DNA from: Rhodanobacter sp. MP7CTX1
Lineage (GTDB): Bacteria; Pseudomonadota; Gammaproteobacteria; Xanthomonadales; Rhodanobacteraceae
Reading direction: 5' to 3'
Length of the DNA stretch: 64,000 nucleotides
Assembly: GCF_014205795.1 (NCBI RefSeq)
Contig: NZ_JACHCN010000005.1
Span: forward strand, 186,001 to 250,000
The notes beneath the pieces are model-generated. The model was not told the origin of the DNA and did no database searches. It saw nothing but the letters and a program-made list of their open reading frames with translations. The position numbers and the translations under genes are program-made. Positions 55,895 through 63,245 of this stretch are shown here, in pieces (within the stretch, counting starts at the first letter, position 1; each line of letters opens with the position of its first letter).

Positions 55895-56272
55895 ATGGTC
55901 GTCGACCGATTCTACGAAAGCGTCTATCTCCACGACTTGCAGCAGCGACCACTGGTTCCCGGCGAGCGCGAGCAGAGCGTCGAGATCATGTTCACGCCGC
56001 AGACTGGTCAATATCTCTTCGTTGCCTGTCTCTGGACGTACGTCGAACCTGCCGGCGACGATCCTGGCTTCTACACATTTGCGGCGATCACCGATGATCC
56101 GCCGCTGGAAGTCGTTGAGGCGGGCCATGACCGGTGTCCCATTCCGATCAAGGAGGAGAACATCGACGCTTGGCTAAATCCAGATCCCGGCAACCTGGCC
56201 GCCGAGTATGCGATTCTCGATGATCGCGTGCGGCCGTTTTACGAACACCAGCTCGCCAAGCAGGATGCCTAA
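55895..56272 (+). pseudogene. SRAP (YedK/HMCES-like) protein, N-terminally truncated
   Basis: Recognisable from VDRFYESVYLHDLQQ through YLFVACLWTYVEPA, FYTFAAITDDPPLEVVEAGH, DRCPIPIKEENIDAWLNPD and DDRVRPFYEHQLA. This follows the second half of SOS-response-associated peptidase proteins (GLWE..., then HDRMPVIL). The first 90 or so residues, with catalytic Cys2 that crosslinks abasic DNA, are absent; upstream codons to 55811 are not homologous. The stop overlaps the next ATG (TAATG), so downstream genes may still be translated from this transcript. Confidence 0.65.
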
Positions 56273-56493
56273 TGCTTCCCGATCGCGACCACCTGAAGCG
56301 AATGCTGGCCAGCGTGGACGCTGCGATCGCCAGCGCGGTGAGATGCCCACCGGATGAAGACGACTTCCACACAACGCTGCGTACGCTCGTTCGACTGTTG
56401 ATGCCTGAAGCGAGCGAGGCAGACCGCGACTGGGTGAAGGGTCAACTCGAAGAGATGCTAGCGCGTCATGATCTGAAGGACTTCGAGCTGTGA
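56272..56493 (+). CDS. Small hypothetical protein downstream of the SRAP remnant
   Basis: 73 residues: MLPDRDHLKRMLASVDAAIA, DFHTTLRTLVRLLMPEASEA, then WVKGQLEEMLARHDLKDFEL. All-helical and charged. The start overlaps the SRAP stop by one base and its own stop overlaps the next start (GTGA). This coupled arrangement argues that it is a real gene. Unknown family. Confidence 0.6.
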   Translation: MLPDRDHLKRMLASVDAAIASAVRCPPDEDDFHTTLRTLVRLLMPEASEADRDWVKGQLEEMLARHDLKDFEL

Positions 56494-56852
56494 TTCCGGT
56501 GCTACGAGCCACGCCGCATGAACGGGTGATGGTGCGATGGACGCGCGCGATCGGTTATGGCCAGCCGATCGATCGATGGTTCGCAAGCGTGTGCCAGCCG
56601 CGAGAGACAGAGGGATTTGCTCAGATCGAACGCGTCGACGGCGAGTGGTGGTTGATCGTGTTTCCCCCTTGGTCAGCGCAAAGGCGACCAGGGCTCAGGA
56701 CCAAGAAGGTGCGCTACGTGCACCCCAAGACCGCAAAAAAACATTTGGAGGCCTGGGCACGCGTGAACTGGCCGATGCTCGAGCGCCTGGTGTCCCTGCG
56801 CGCGGATGAGAAGGCGCCGATGCCCAGTGAGGCTGGTAAGCCCGCGACGTAG
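56490..56852 (+). CDS. Hypothetical protein, third gene of the SRAP-linked unit
   Basis: 120 residues, GTG start overlapping the previous stop. Reads HERVMVRWTRAIGYGQPIDR, then EGFAQIERVDGEWWLIVFPP and AKKHLEAWARVNWPMLERLV. A beta-rich basic N-terminal half is followed by a helix; possibly nucleic-acid binding, but no family recognised. Downstream 300 bases are gene-free. Confidence 0.55.
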   Translation: MIPVLRATPHERVMVRWTRAIGYGQPIDRWFASVCQPRETEGFAQIERVDGEWWLIVFPPWSAQRRPGLRTKKVRYVHPKTAKKHLEAWARVNWPMLERLVSLRADEKAPMPSEAGKPAT

Positions 56853-57167
56853 CCTGATGTGTGCATGCATCGACCCGATGCACGCGCGGGTGCCTGCCAT
56901 CGGGTATCCACGACATCTGCGCCGCGGAAACATTTAGCTACATTGAGGGTGACGGCAACGGCGGCGCGCGCAGTGCGCCCCTGTCCCCGATTCAAGCGGC
57001 TTACTAGCCTGCCCGGCCCGGACGAAGTTAAGTTTTGTTAGGTTCCATGTAGATCGTCACTCGATACATCAATGCTAATAAGCTGAACGACATGCACCCT
57101 GAGACCGCTTGCGCTGTTCAAGAATCCCCACGATGATGCATCAAAGCACTGCAGGAAGGGGAATTCG
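56853..57167. other. Gene-free stretch left of the IS3 element
   Basis: No gene recognised. The boundary with the insertion sequence is placed at 57168. The flank here (…GAATTCG) does not correspond to the repeat-element sequence on the other side of the IS, so no target duplication is visible. Confidence 0.4.
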
Positions 57168-57194
57168 TGACCCCATCCCCAAATACGTAGCGCC

Positions 57195-57968
57195 TTAAAG
57201 TAGAGCTATCGGTAGTTTGGGAGTCTTGCAAAAGGCCTTCGCGAACTGAGCTGGGGGGATATCTGCCAGCGATGAATGTGGGCGGAAATCATTATAGTCC
57301 GCCCTCCAAGATTCAATCTTTTCCTTGGCATCTGCAAGTGTCAAAAACCAGTGCGTGTTCAGACATTCGTCGCGAAACGAGCCATTGAAAGACTCGATGA
57401 AAGGGTTGTCCGTTGGCTTGCCAGGGCGAGAGTAGTCGAGCGTGATGCCGTGCTCGTACGCATAGCGGTCCAATGCCATCGAGATAAATTCAGGACCGTT
57501 GTCGACCTGTATACGACACGGCAGGTCGCGACATTGCCGCAGGCCTTCCAGCGCGGTCACCACGTCCTCGCCGCGCAGACTGGGAGCGACGTCGATAGCC
57601 AGGCATTCTCGTGTGAAGTTGTCGACGATCGTCAGTGCGCGAAAGCGGCGACTGTCGAACAGTGCATCGGAAACAAAGTCCATGCTCCATAACTGGTTGG
57701 GCCCCGTCAGCACGGGCCGATCAAGCCGTGTCGCTGCCGCTTTACGCCGGCGGGGTCTCTTGGAACGCAGGCTAAGCCCTGCTTGCACGTAAATTCGATG
57801 TACCCGTTTGTGATTCACAGCCCATCCCTCGCGACGAAGCAAGATGTGTATGCGGCGCGCTCCGTAGCGAACGCGAACCTCAGCGATCTCGCGCATTCGT
57901 GTGAGTAGCGGAGCGTCGAGAAGCAGACGAGTGTGTCGGTAGTACCAACACGTCAACGACAGCCGCAT
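57195..57968 (-). CDS. IS3 transposase OrfB (DDE integrase domain)
   Basis: 257 residues from the first in-frame Met. HTH_21-like start (YGARRIHILLRREGWAVNHK), then the DDE core: NQLWSMDFVSDAL (D), CRIQVDNGPEFIS (D) and NPFIESFNGSFRDECLNTH (E), finishing with FRPHSSLADIPPAQF. The frame extends upstream to about 58050 (KLQHTYGISIRGSCSLMRLS) and is probably reached by programmed -1 frameshifting from orfA, giving the full transposase. Appears intact. Confidence 0.9.
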   Translation of the reverse strand: MRLSLTCWYYRHTRLLLDAPLLTRMREIAEVRVRYGARRIHILLRREGWAVNHKRVHRIYVQAGLSLRSKRPRRRKAAATRLDRPVLTGPNQLWSMDFVSDALFDSRRFRALTIVDNFTRECLAIDVAPSLRGEDVVTALEGLRQCRDLPCRIQVDNGPEFISMALDRYAYEHGITLDYSRPGKPTDNPFIESFNGSFRDECLNTHWFLTLADAKEKIESWRADYNDFRPHSSLADIPPAQFAKAFCKTPKLPIALL

Positions 57969-58045
57969 GAGCGAACACGAGCCACGAATGCTTATGCCGT
58001 AGGTGTGCTGAAGCTTGCCGGCCAGCGCTTTGCGCTGGGCCGGCC

Positions 58046-58312
58046 TCAGAGCTTTTTTTGCAGAACATCCTGCAACATGGCTTTATCTAGGCTGAGATCC
58101 GCGACCAGCTGTTTAAGCTTCCGATTTTCCTCATCCAGCTGCCGGAGGCGTCGGAGCTCGGACACGCCGAGGCCACCGCACTTCTTCTTCCAGTTGAAAT
58201 AGGTCGCTTCACAGATACCCATTTTTCGGCAAACGTCAGCGACACTCGTACCGCTCTCGGCTTGGCGCAGGGCAAAGGCAATCTGTTCTTCGGTGTACTT
58301 GGTTTTCTTCAT
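58046..58312 (-). CDS. IS3 transposase OrfA
   Basis: 88 residues: MKKTKYTEEQIAFALRQAES, then VADVCRKMGICEATYFNWKK (helix-turn-helix), and a leucine-zipper stretch LDEENRKLKQLVADLSLDKA. Typical small DNA-binding subunit of IS3-group elements. Its end overlaps the upstream extension of orfB near an A-rich slip region. Confidence 0.92.
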   Translation of the reverse strand: MKKTKYTEEQIAFALRQAESGTSVADVCRKMGICEATYFNWKKKCGGLGVSELRRLRQLDEENRKLKQLVADLSLDKAMLQDVLQKKL

Positions 58313-58392
58313 GGCAAAACAGTCTCCTCGGGAGGGGCGGTTTTACCGAAAAACTCTACTTCCAAACGCTACAACTGGCAGGGAGGAGGTCA

Positions 58393-58659
58393 GCCGCGGA
58401 GGTGTGCGACCCCAGTTGGCAAACTTCACGAAAAACTCGCCAAATAGATTCCAACAGGCGCATCGTGTGTGCGAAGAAGGCAGCTGGTGAAACAATAAAG
58501 ATTCCAACAACTTACCTGGCAAGCCAGCGGTTGATTCGGTAGCGCTCGTTGCCGCAGGTTGACGTTATTAACATCATTTTGCACGATAACGTTGGCAATG
58601 TTATCGCGCTTCTGGGCCCGCCCGCGCTGATCGGAACGCAAGCTGCTACCCCACCCGTG
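58393..58659. repeat. Intergenic hairpin repeat, copy D (subtype 2, left part lost to IS3)
   Basis: From 58393 (GCCGCG) the sequence matches copy B from 24327 and stays in register to 59074, a 682-bp duplicate with few mismatches. It retains the right arm of the hairpin (CCCCAGTTGG near 58411), two inverted ATTCCAAC motifs (58448, 58501) and the palindrome CGATAAC...GTTATCG. The left hairpin arm, the palindrome and the direct repeats are replaced by the IS. It lies directly at the 3' end of the intact MBL gene. Confidence 0.78.
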
Positions 58660-59988
58660 TCACCGCCAAATCGCCAGCGAACACTGCACACCGTTACACC
58701 TCGCCACGCGAACGTCGCTGCCCCACATTGGCTCACCGAGGTGTTTGGCAGCAGCACCCACCGACCTCCCGTCTGTACCAACGATGGTCCCCCAGCCGGC
58801 CTGCTTATAGGGCGCAAGGCTTGATGGGTGACCGTGGCTGTTGCTCCGCCCCGCCGAGTAAACCGCGGCGCCCCCTTGCATACGGTCGGGTGCTGGCACA
58901 TTGCTTGGCGCCTTGCGCGCGAGTAGACCACCGTGGTGCGCAACGACGAGAGTCTTCAGGCCCTGCTCTTGGTACCGAGCCACGACAGAGGGATCAATGA
59001 ACTTGTAGCCGGCATCGCCAGGTAGCAGCGAGAGCCGTCCGTCGGCGGACTCGAGCAACAACACGAGCCCGCTGTCGTTGTGCTCTACCCCTGAGGCGCG
59101 TCCAAGGCTAATACAGCCCGTACTCACGGTCGGTAACCCGCTCGGCCATATTATGAGTCGGCCGCCGCCGGCGACGATTCTGGCTTGGAGCTGTTTACTT
59201 TTTGCACCAACCTGCTGGTCCGGGGCAATCCACGTTTGCCTAAGTGCGGCGCGCACTTCGGCTTCCGTCCCGTAGATTGCTCCAGCGTAGTGATCACGGT
59301 GCCAGTGGGACAGAATGATCGGTGGGGATTGGGTGAAACACCACCGAACACCGTCGGCAGGCCACGTGTGTTGGTTGCCCGACTCCCCGCCGCCAATGTC
59401 GAAATATAGCAATGGCCAACGAGCGCCTGATGGATTCAGACATGCTGCTGCGCCCTGGCCCACATCGAGCACTGCCACTTCAAGATCAGACCGGCCAGCT
59501 CGGTCCAGAACTTGCGCGATAAGATCGGCGGTCGCGGTCTCTCCGACGGGCTGCAGCAGTGCCGCCCGGACGTCGCCAGGTAACTCCTGTCGGCCCTGCA
59601 CTTGGTACGTCGCGCCTTCCGCGTCCCCAAGGTCCCGCAACAGACTGATGGCAGGACCCGCACCAGCCCCACGACTCAAGGCGAAGGTCCGCTGCGCACC
59701 CTCGAGTTCGTCGACCGTGCCAACGCCCCAGAGATCCAACACATCCGGGATCTGAGCCACCTGGTACGCGTACGAGCAGGCTAGTCCCCCGAAGAAGTCA
59801 ACTTGCTCTCGCCCAGAGCGGCCCGCCAACGACCAGTCGGCGGCGCTCTCGGCAACCTCGATGCGCAATGTCGCCTGTTGGTTGGCGATCGACACGTCGG
59901 ATACGAAGGCATGGACATCTAGCGCCTTCCTTTCCTCCCAGAACGGTGCGCCGAAGATCGCGCGGTACCCTGTTGTAATAACCGGCAT
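58660..59988 (-). CDS. ComEC-like metallo-beta-lactamase-fold hydrolase
   Basis: 442 residues. The N-terminal 170 residues are of unknown fold (ALDVHAFVSDVSIANQQATL, WGVGTVDELEGAQ). The MBL domain then follows: VAVLDVGQGAAACLN, LLYFDIGGGES, the metal motif IILSHWHRDHYAGAIYG, NDSGLVLLLESADGRLSLLP, GDAGYKF and TLVVAHHGGLLARKAP. The LDVGQGxA start and HHGG motif are as in ComEC/Rec2 MBL domains, but no membrane segments are present, so this is a soluble enzyme, likely a nuclease or phosphodiesterase. A truncated duplicate lies at 24593-25008. No obvious operon partner. Confidence 0.8.
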   Translation of the reverse strand: MPVITTGYRAIFGAPFWEERKALDVHAFVSDVSIANQQATLRIEVAESAADWSLAGRSGREQVDFFGGLACSYAYQVAQIPDVLDLWGVGTVDELEGAQRTFALSRGAGAGPAISLLRDLGDAEGATYQVQGRQELPGDVRAALLQPVGETATADLIAQVLDRAGRSDLEVAVLDVGQGAAACLNPSGARWPLLYFDIGGGESGNQHTWPADGVRWCFTQSPPIILSHWHRDHYAGAIYGTEAEVRAALRQTWIAPDQQVGAKSKQLQARIVAGGGRLIIWPSGLPTVSTGCISLGRASGVEHNDSGLVLLLESADGRLSLLPGDAGYKFIDPSVVARYQEQGLKTLVVAHHGGLLARKAPSNVPAPDRMQGGAAVYSAGRSNSHGHPSSLAPYKQAGWGTIVGTDGRSVGAAAKHLGEPMWGSDVRVARCNGVQCSLAIWR

Positions 59989-60329
59989 GCCTGGTCAGTC
60001 CTCAGTTGGTCGGTGGACAGTCTGTCCACGGCACGCGACGCGCGCAACATGCCTGGCGATTGGGAGGCCCACATCACACCAAATTCCCGGCACAAAAAAG
60101 CGCCCGGGATGCCCGGGCGCTTCGCTACTTCTGTCAGACGCTCTTCAGCGCGAACTCACCGAAATGACCCCTTCTTTGCTAACTACACTCTTTAAGATTA
60201 AGAGATTCCACCTTCCAGATCGCATCTTTGAAGAACTCGGGACAGGGAGTCAAAGCCTGACGACTTAAACAACTCTTCTCTCAGCGCGGCGCATGTCCGC
60301 CGTCTCGGCTCCGTGAAAGGGGGCATTCC
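59989..60329. other. Gap with terminator and a trace of a lost gene end
   Basis: Apart from the terminator at 60094-60122, the minus strand just upstream of it ends RGHFGEFALKSV then TGA (about 60133), which looks like the tail of a deleted gene that owned the terminator. No intact gene. Confidence 0.4.
60094..60122 (-). terminator. Rho-independent terminator (minus strand)
   Basis: Stem GCGCCCGGG / CCCGGGCGC with loop ATG at 60100-60120, followed on the minus strand by a run of six T (complement of 60094-60099). Classic intrinsic terminator. The gene it served is no longer intact; it now separates the DUF2278 gene from the MBL gene on the same strand. Confidence 0.85.
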
Positions 60330-60956
60330 TCAAATGGGCAATCCATTGCCGTCAGTGTTTAGAGACTGGGTAGAGAACTTCCCCAAGTATGCCGAAAGCG
60401 TGCCGTCTTGTAGCAGAGCGAAGACCGCGCCATCTTGCCAGATACCGTCCAAGGACTGTTTGTCTCCCGGTGGATCGCCTTGATTGCAGTGGACATCGTG
60501 CACACCATTTCCGCTCGTATAGGGCGCGCCGAAGGCGTACAACTTGGTCGAATTGCCAAGCAAGCTCACCAGTGCATTGCCAGCCTCGTCCCCTGTCACA
60601 TTCGTCCAAGTCTGGAGGTTGGAGCGAAAAATTGCGTCGAAGATTACAAAAAATACTGAGAGACAGCCAAGGGGCCTCTGGAGAATTGGGCTTCGAGCAT
60701 AGTCAATCGCGCCGGACATCGCGTTCGAGGCAAGATGATGATACCCATCAGGCAGGCTCGATATTGCGGTAAAGAGGGAGCTATCAAGTTTATTGAACAC
60801 TTGGTACTGGAACAGCCCATTAGGCTCGTTAACATCGACCGCAGCTTGATACACGCTCTTTGCCGCATTGATATTCAGGTCGACGTGCAGCCACTGCCCC
60901 TGATTCTTCGTGTAGTTCTGATAGGTCCCGATTACAACCCCATAGCTCGGTAACAT
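60330..60956 (-). CDS. DUF2278 (YukJ-like) family protein
   Basis: 208 residues from the ATG at 60956, which has GGAGG upstream. Starts MLPSYGVVIGTYQNYTKNQG, then WLHVDLNINAAKSVYQAAVD, GLFQYQVFNK, AMSGAIDYARSPILQRPLG, and the diagnostic C-terminal GNGVHDVHCNQGDPPG, with LDGIWQDGAVFALLQDG. DUF2278 proteins are small, cytosolic, and commonly carry this HDxHxNQG motif; their activity is unknown, possibly hydrolytic or binding through the His-Asp-His set. Stands alone; terminator and MBL gene follow. Confidence 0.85.
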   Translation of the reverse strand: MLPSYGVVIGTYQNYTKNQGQWLHVDLNINAAKSVYQAAVDVNEPNGLFQYQVFNKLDSSLFTAISSLPDGYHHLASNAMSGAIDYARSPILQRPLGCLSVFFVIFDAIFRSNLQTWTNVTGDEAGNALVSLLGNSTKLYAFGAPYTSGNGVHDVHCNQGDPPGDKQSLDGIWQDGAVFALLQDGTLSAYLGKFSTQSLNTDGNGLPI

Positions 60957-61288
60957 AGGCACCTCCACAACTAAGTCTTTTCATCGTCCGCGCGGGCCGC
61001 CGCCTCCACACCAGTCACGACAAGCTGGACGAGGGTACGCAAACCCCACCCATGCGCCATTTAGCTGTCTGCGCCCTGTTTTTAGTGACCGCAATATCCG
61101 TTTTGGACGGAAAGCAGATGCTTCTTTCCCTAGCCTAACCCAGGATTTATGTCAGCCATACAGTTCGCCCAACAGTTGAGCTTAAAGTCACCGACGGAAC
61201 AGCTTCGAACGGCGAGAAACATCAGTTTATGCACCTCCGTCATATAGCCAATTCACCGAGCATTATCCTCCGTTCTGGAATGTCGGCA
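60957..61288. other. Gene-free stretch in the accessory island
   Basis: No gene recognised. It contains the divergent upstream regions of DUF2278 (left) and the fragment at 61289 (right). Confidence 0.35.
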
Positions 61289-61489
61289 ATGGAGAGGGCA
61301 TCCCATACTGAGGTAACTGTAACTTTTTACAGTTACCGTGATGCCGAATATCGAGTAAGACGTGGATCGGCAAAAGTTTCGCCGCGGAACGTCATGTTCC
61401 GCGTGATTGTTTGTCGTGGGGAATCGTGGGCGCAGTTCGGAATAGCGACGCGAGCTTTTTTCGGAAGTGTCGTTGCGTGCCCCAACTAG
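61289..61489 (+). pseudogene. Short open frame homologous to 55706-55876
   Basis: 66 codons: MERASHTEVTVTFYSYRDAE, then YRVRRGSAKVSPRNVMFRVI. It contains a perfect inverted repeat, GGTAACTGTAA / TTACAGTTACC at 61313-61338, of which one arm is conserved in the other copy. Homology with the minus-strand frame at 55.8 kb covers about 30 residues from the start and then fades. No ribosome site. Either two remnants of one gene family or two copies of a structured DNA element. Confidence 0.35.
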
Positions 61490-61530
61490 CCCACTTGATA
61501 GGCATCGTTTTAACCATGCAGGAGAGCCCC

Positions 61531-62301
61531 ATGGTTTCAGCAAAGCGAAATTGGTTCCTAGTCTGCGCCACTTGTCTTCTGCTCGGAGGATGCTGCGAGC
61601 AGCCGACGCGACCGCCGCCCCAAGTACACATTGAAGACGTGCTCAATGCGGCGAGACAACAGTTCAACGACATCCAGACCTACGAGATTGGCGCGCCTGC
61701 CTCAGCTGGATCTGCTGGCATGTCATGTCCTGTGCACCTAGTTACGCAGCCTGCGACCATTACGATTACCCTCAAAGTAACCGGTTCAAATGAGGTAAAG
61801 GCGGTAGTGGGGCCCAGCATCGGGGTCGCGAGCCTCGACTACACTTATGACTACAACCGAGGCGACACCAATCAATTGGGGATCACGTGGCAGGCCAAGC
61901 CAATCAAGGTTGACTCGCCACTCTCGGGCACTTGGTCGACTTTCACAAAAAAAGGAGGCAGCGGCACTTGGACCGCAACCAATACTGGAGTCCTACCTAC
62001 TTCGCCTGGAAAGGAGCTCCCGCCTGATCCGGGTATCTCCGGCGTGCATGACCTCAACTCGGCGTTGGTCCATGCACTTCGCGCGATGTTAGATTCAAGT
62101 CACGCTCCTCCCTGCGTCTACCCGACGGCCTTAGAGATCCATCAAGGATTTGAAGTTCAAGCGTCGAGTCAACTTGACCCATCTTTCAAATCAATCATTT
62201 GGAATGCGAATGTGTCTCTGGCAAACAAGTCTGACGCCGTCCAAGACTTTGATTTGAAAGTTCCTTTTACTTCCGATTCCGAGTTACTCCGATATCAATA
62301 G
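61531..62301 (+). CDS. Hypothetical lipoprotein
   Basis: 256 residues, ATG 61531 with GGAG eight bases upstream; an ATG at 61516 is an alternative. Signal and lipobox: WFLVCATCLLLGGCC. The mature part has an amphipathic helix (VHIEDVLNAARQQFNDIQTY), then beta-rich sequence (ATITITLKVTGSNEVKAVVG, LGITWQAKPIKVDSPLSGTW) and VHDLNSALVHALRAMLDSSH. No family assigned. It probably forms a pair of envelope proteins with the secreted product encoded about 150 bases downstream. Confidence 0.65.
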   Translation: MVSAKRNWFLVCATCLLLGGCCEQPTRPPPQVHIEDVLNAARQQFNDIQTYEIGAPASAGSAGMSCPVHLVTQPATITITLKVTGSNEVKAVVGPSIGVASLDYTYDYNRGDTNQLGITWQAKPIKVDSPLSGTWSTFTKKGGSGTWTATNTGVLPTSPGKELPPDPGISGVHDLNSALVHALRAMLDSSHAPPCVYPTALEIHQGFEVQASSQLDPSFKSIIWNANVSLANKSDAVQDFDLKVPFTSDSELLRYQ

Positions 62302-62448
62302 AGCAAAATATTACTAAGCTCTGCTAATTGTGGGCTACACAAGATTTGCTCTGAAGCTCACGCCAAAAAGCAACTACGGGACAGGACATGCGCAGACGAT
62401 CGTTGCCTCTGTGATGAGGCTGGATCCTGCACAGAGGTTGCTAACATC

Positions 62449-62973
62449 ATGACCAAGCTCCCAACTGTAGCCATTGGACTCATGTGCAGCTCAATTGCGG
62501 CCGCTATGCCACTTGGCAACTGCGATTCTCTTTTTAAGGGCAGAGAGGTATCGGTGACGCTTCAGGAATATATCATCTCAGCAAGGTCGCTTTCACCGCA
62601 TGCCCTTTCCAGTACGAAGTCGATGCTGGTGACCTTCGGTAGCGCTCAACTATCCCGCGTAACTCCGCTCTTTCCTCAGCTTGAGCCCTTTGGGGAAACC
62701 CAAGAGTGGTTTGGTGTAGCAAGGTTCAGCAAGGCTTTCGGAATCTATGGCGTGTCAAAGATCGAAGCACGAATGACCATTCACTCGATAGGAGGCATGT
62801 TTGTGAAGGTCGACCTGGAAGACACAAGGCTCACCAGAGGTGGCCAGCCACGCCCCAGAACTGGCTTTCTGAGTGAACACTTTAATGGCAGCTGCGACAA
62901 CTTGGCAGTGAGCGCCGATGCCGGAAACCTTGCATGGAGATTAAACATCTCTCCGCCAACAGCAGACCCTTAG
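62449..62973 (+). CDS. Secreted hypothetical protein
   Basis: 174 residues. A short signal peptide (MTKLPTVAIGLMCSSIAAAM) precedes a mature region with LGNCDSLFKGREVSVTLQEY, QEWFGVARFSKAFGIYGVSK and HFNGSCDNLAVSADAGNLAW. Two cysteines in the mature part could pair. No family recognised. Same strand as the lipoprotein upstream and the Ntn-like gene downstream. Confidence 0.55.
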   Translation: MTKLPTVAIGLMCSSIAAAMPLGNCDSLFKGREVSVTLQEYIISARSLSPHALSSTKSMLVTFGSAQLSRVTPLFPQLEPFGETQEWFGVARFSKAFGIYGVSKIEARMTIHSIGGMFVKVDLEDTRLTRGGQPRPRTGFLSEHFNGSCDNLAVSADAGNLAWRLNISPPTADP

Positions 62974-63245
62974 AACTGAGAACGTTTTGCGAGTTCCCCG
63001 ATCGATGTGAACACACCCGCGGACTGTCGAGTTTGTGTCCGCAGCAGCGGCAAGACTGGGCCTGATCTCCGATGCAAACGGACCACTATCCAGTCCGACC
63101 TAACGCTTATTGTGCACGGCTAGGCAACCTTCCGGCCGCGCGCACGAAGCCTGGTGACTGACCTTCAATCTTATGCCTCAAGTTTGCGACTAAGGGGACG
63201 ATTCCATCATTGCACTTTCCTGATTCCCGCTCGCGGAGGCCTGCA

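Larger units (their letters stand above)
57168..58392 (-). mobile_element. IS3-family insertion sequence, about 1225 bp
   Basis: Contains orfA and orfB in the usual overlapping arrangement. I place the ends at TGACCCCATCCCC (from 57168) and its imperfect inverse GGGAGGAGGTCA (to 58392). The inverted ends match at about ten of the first twelve positions, and the resulting size is normal for IS3. The right end interrupts the hairpin of repeat copy D. The flanks lack a matching short target duplication, which suggests an adjacent deletion or one-ended rearrangement after insertion. Confidence 0.7.
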
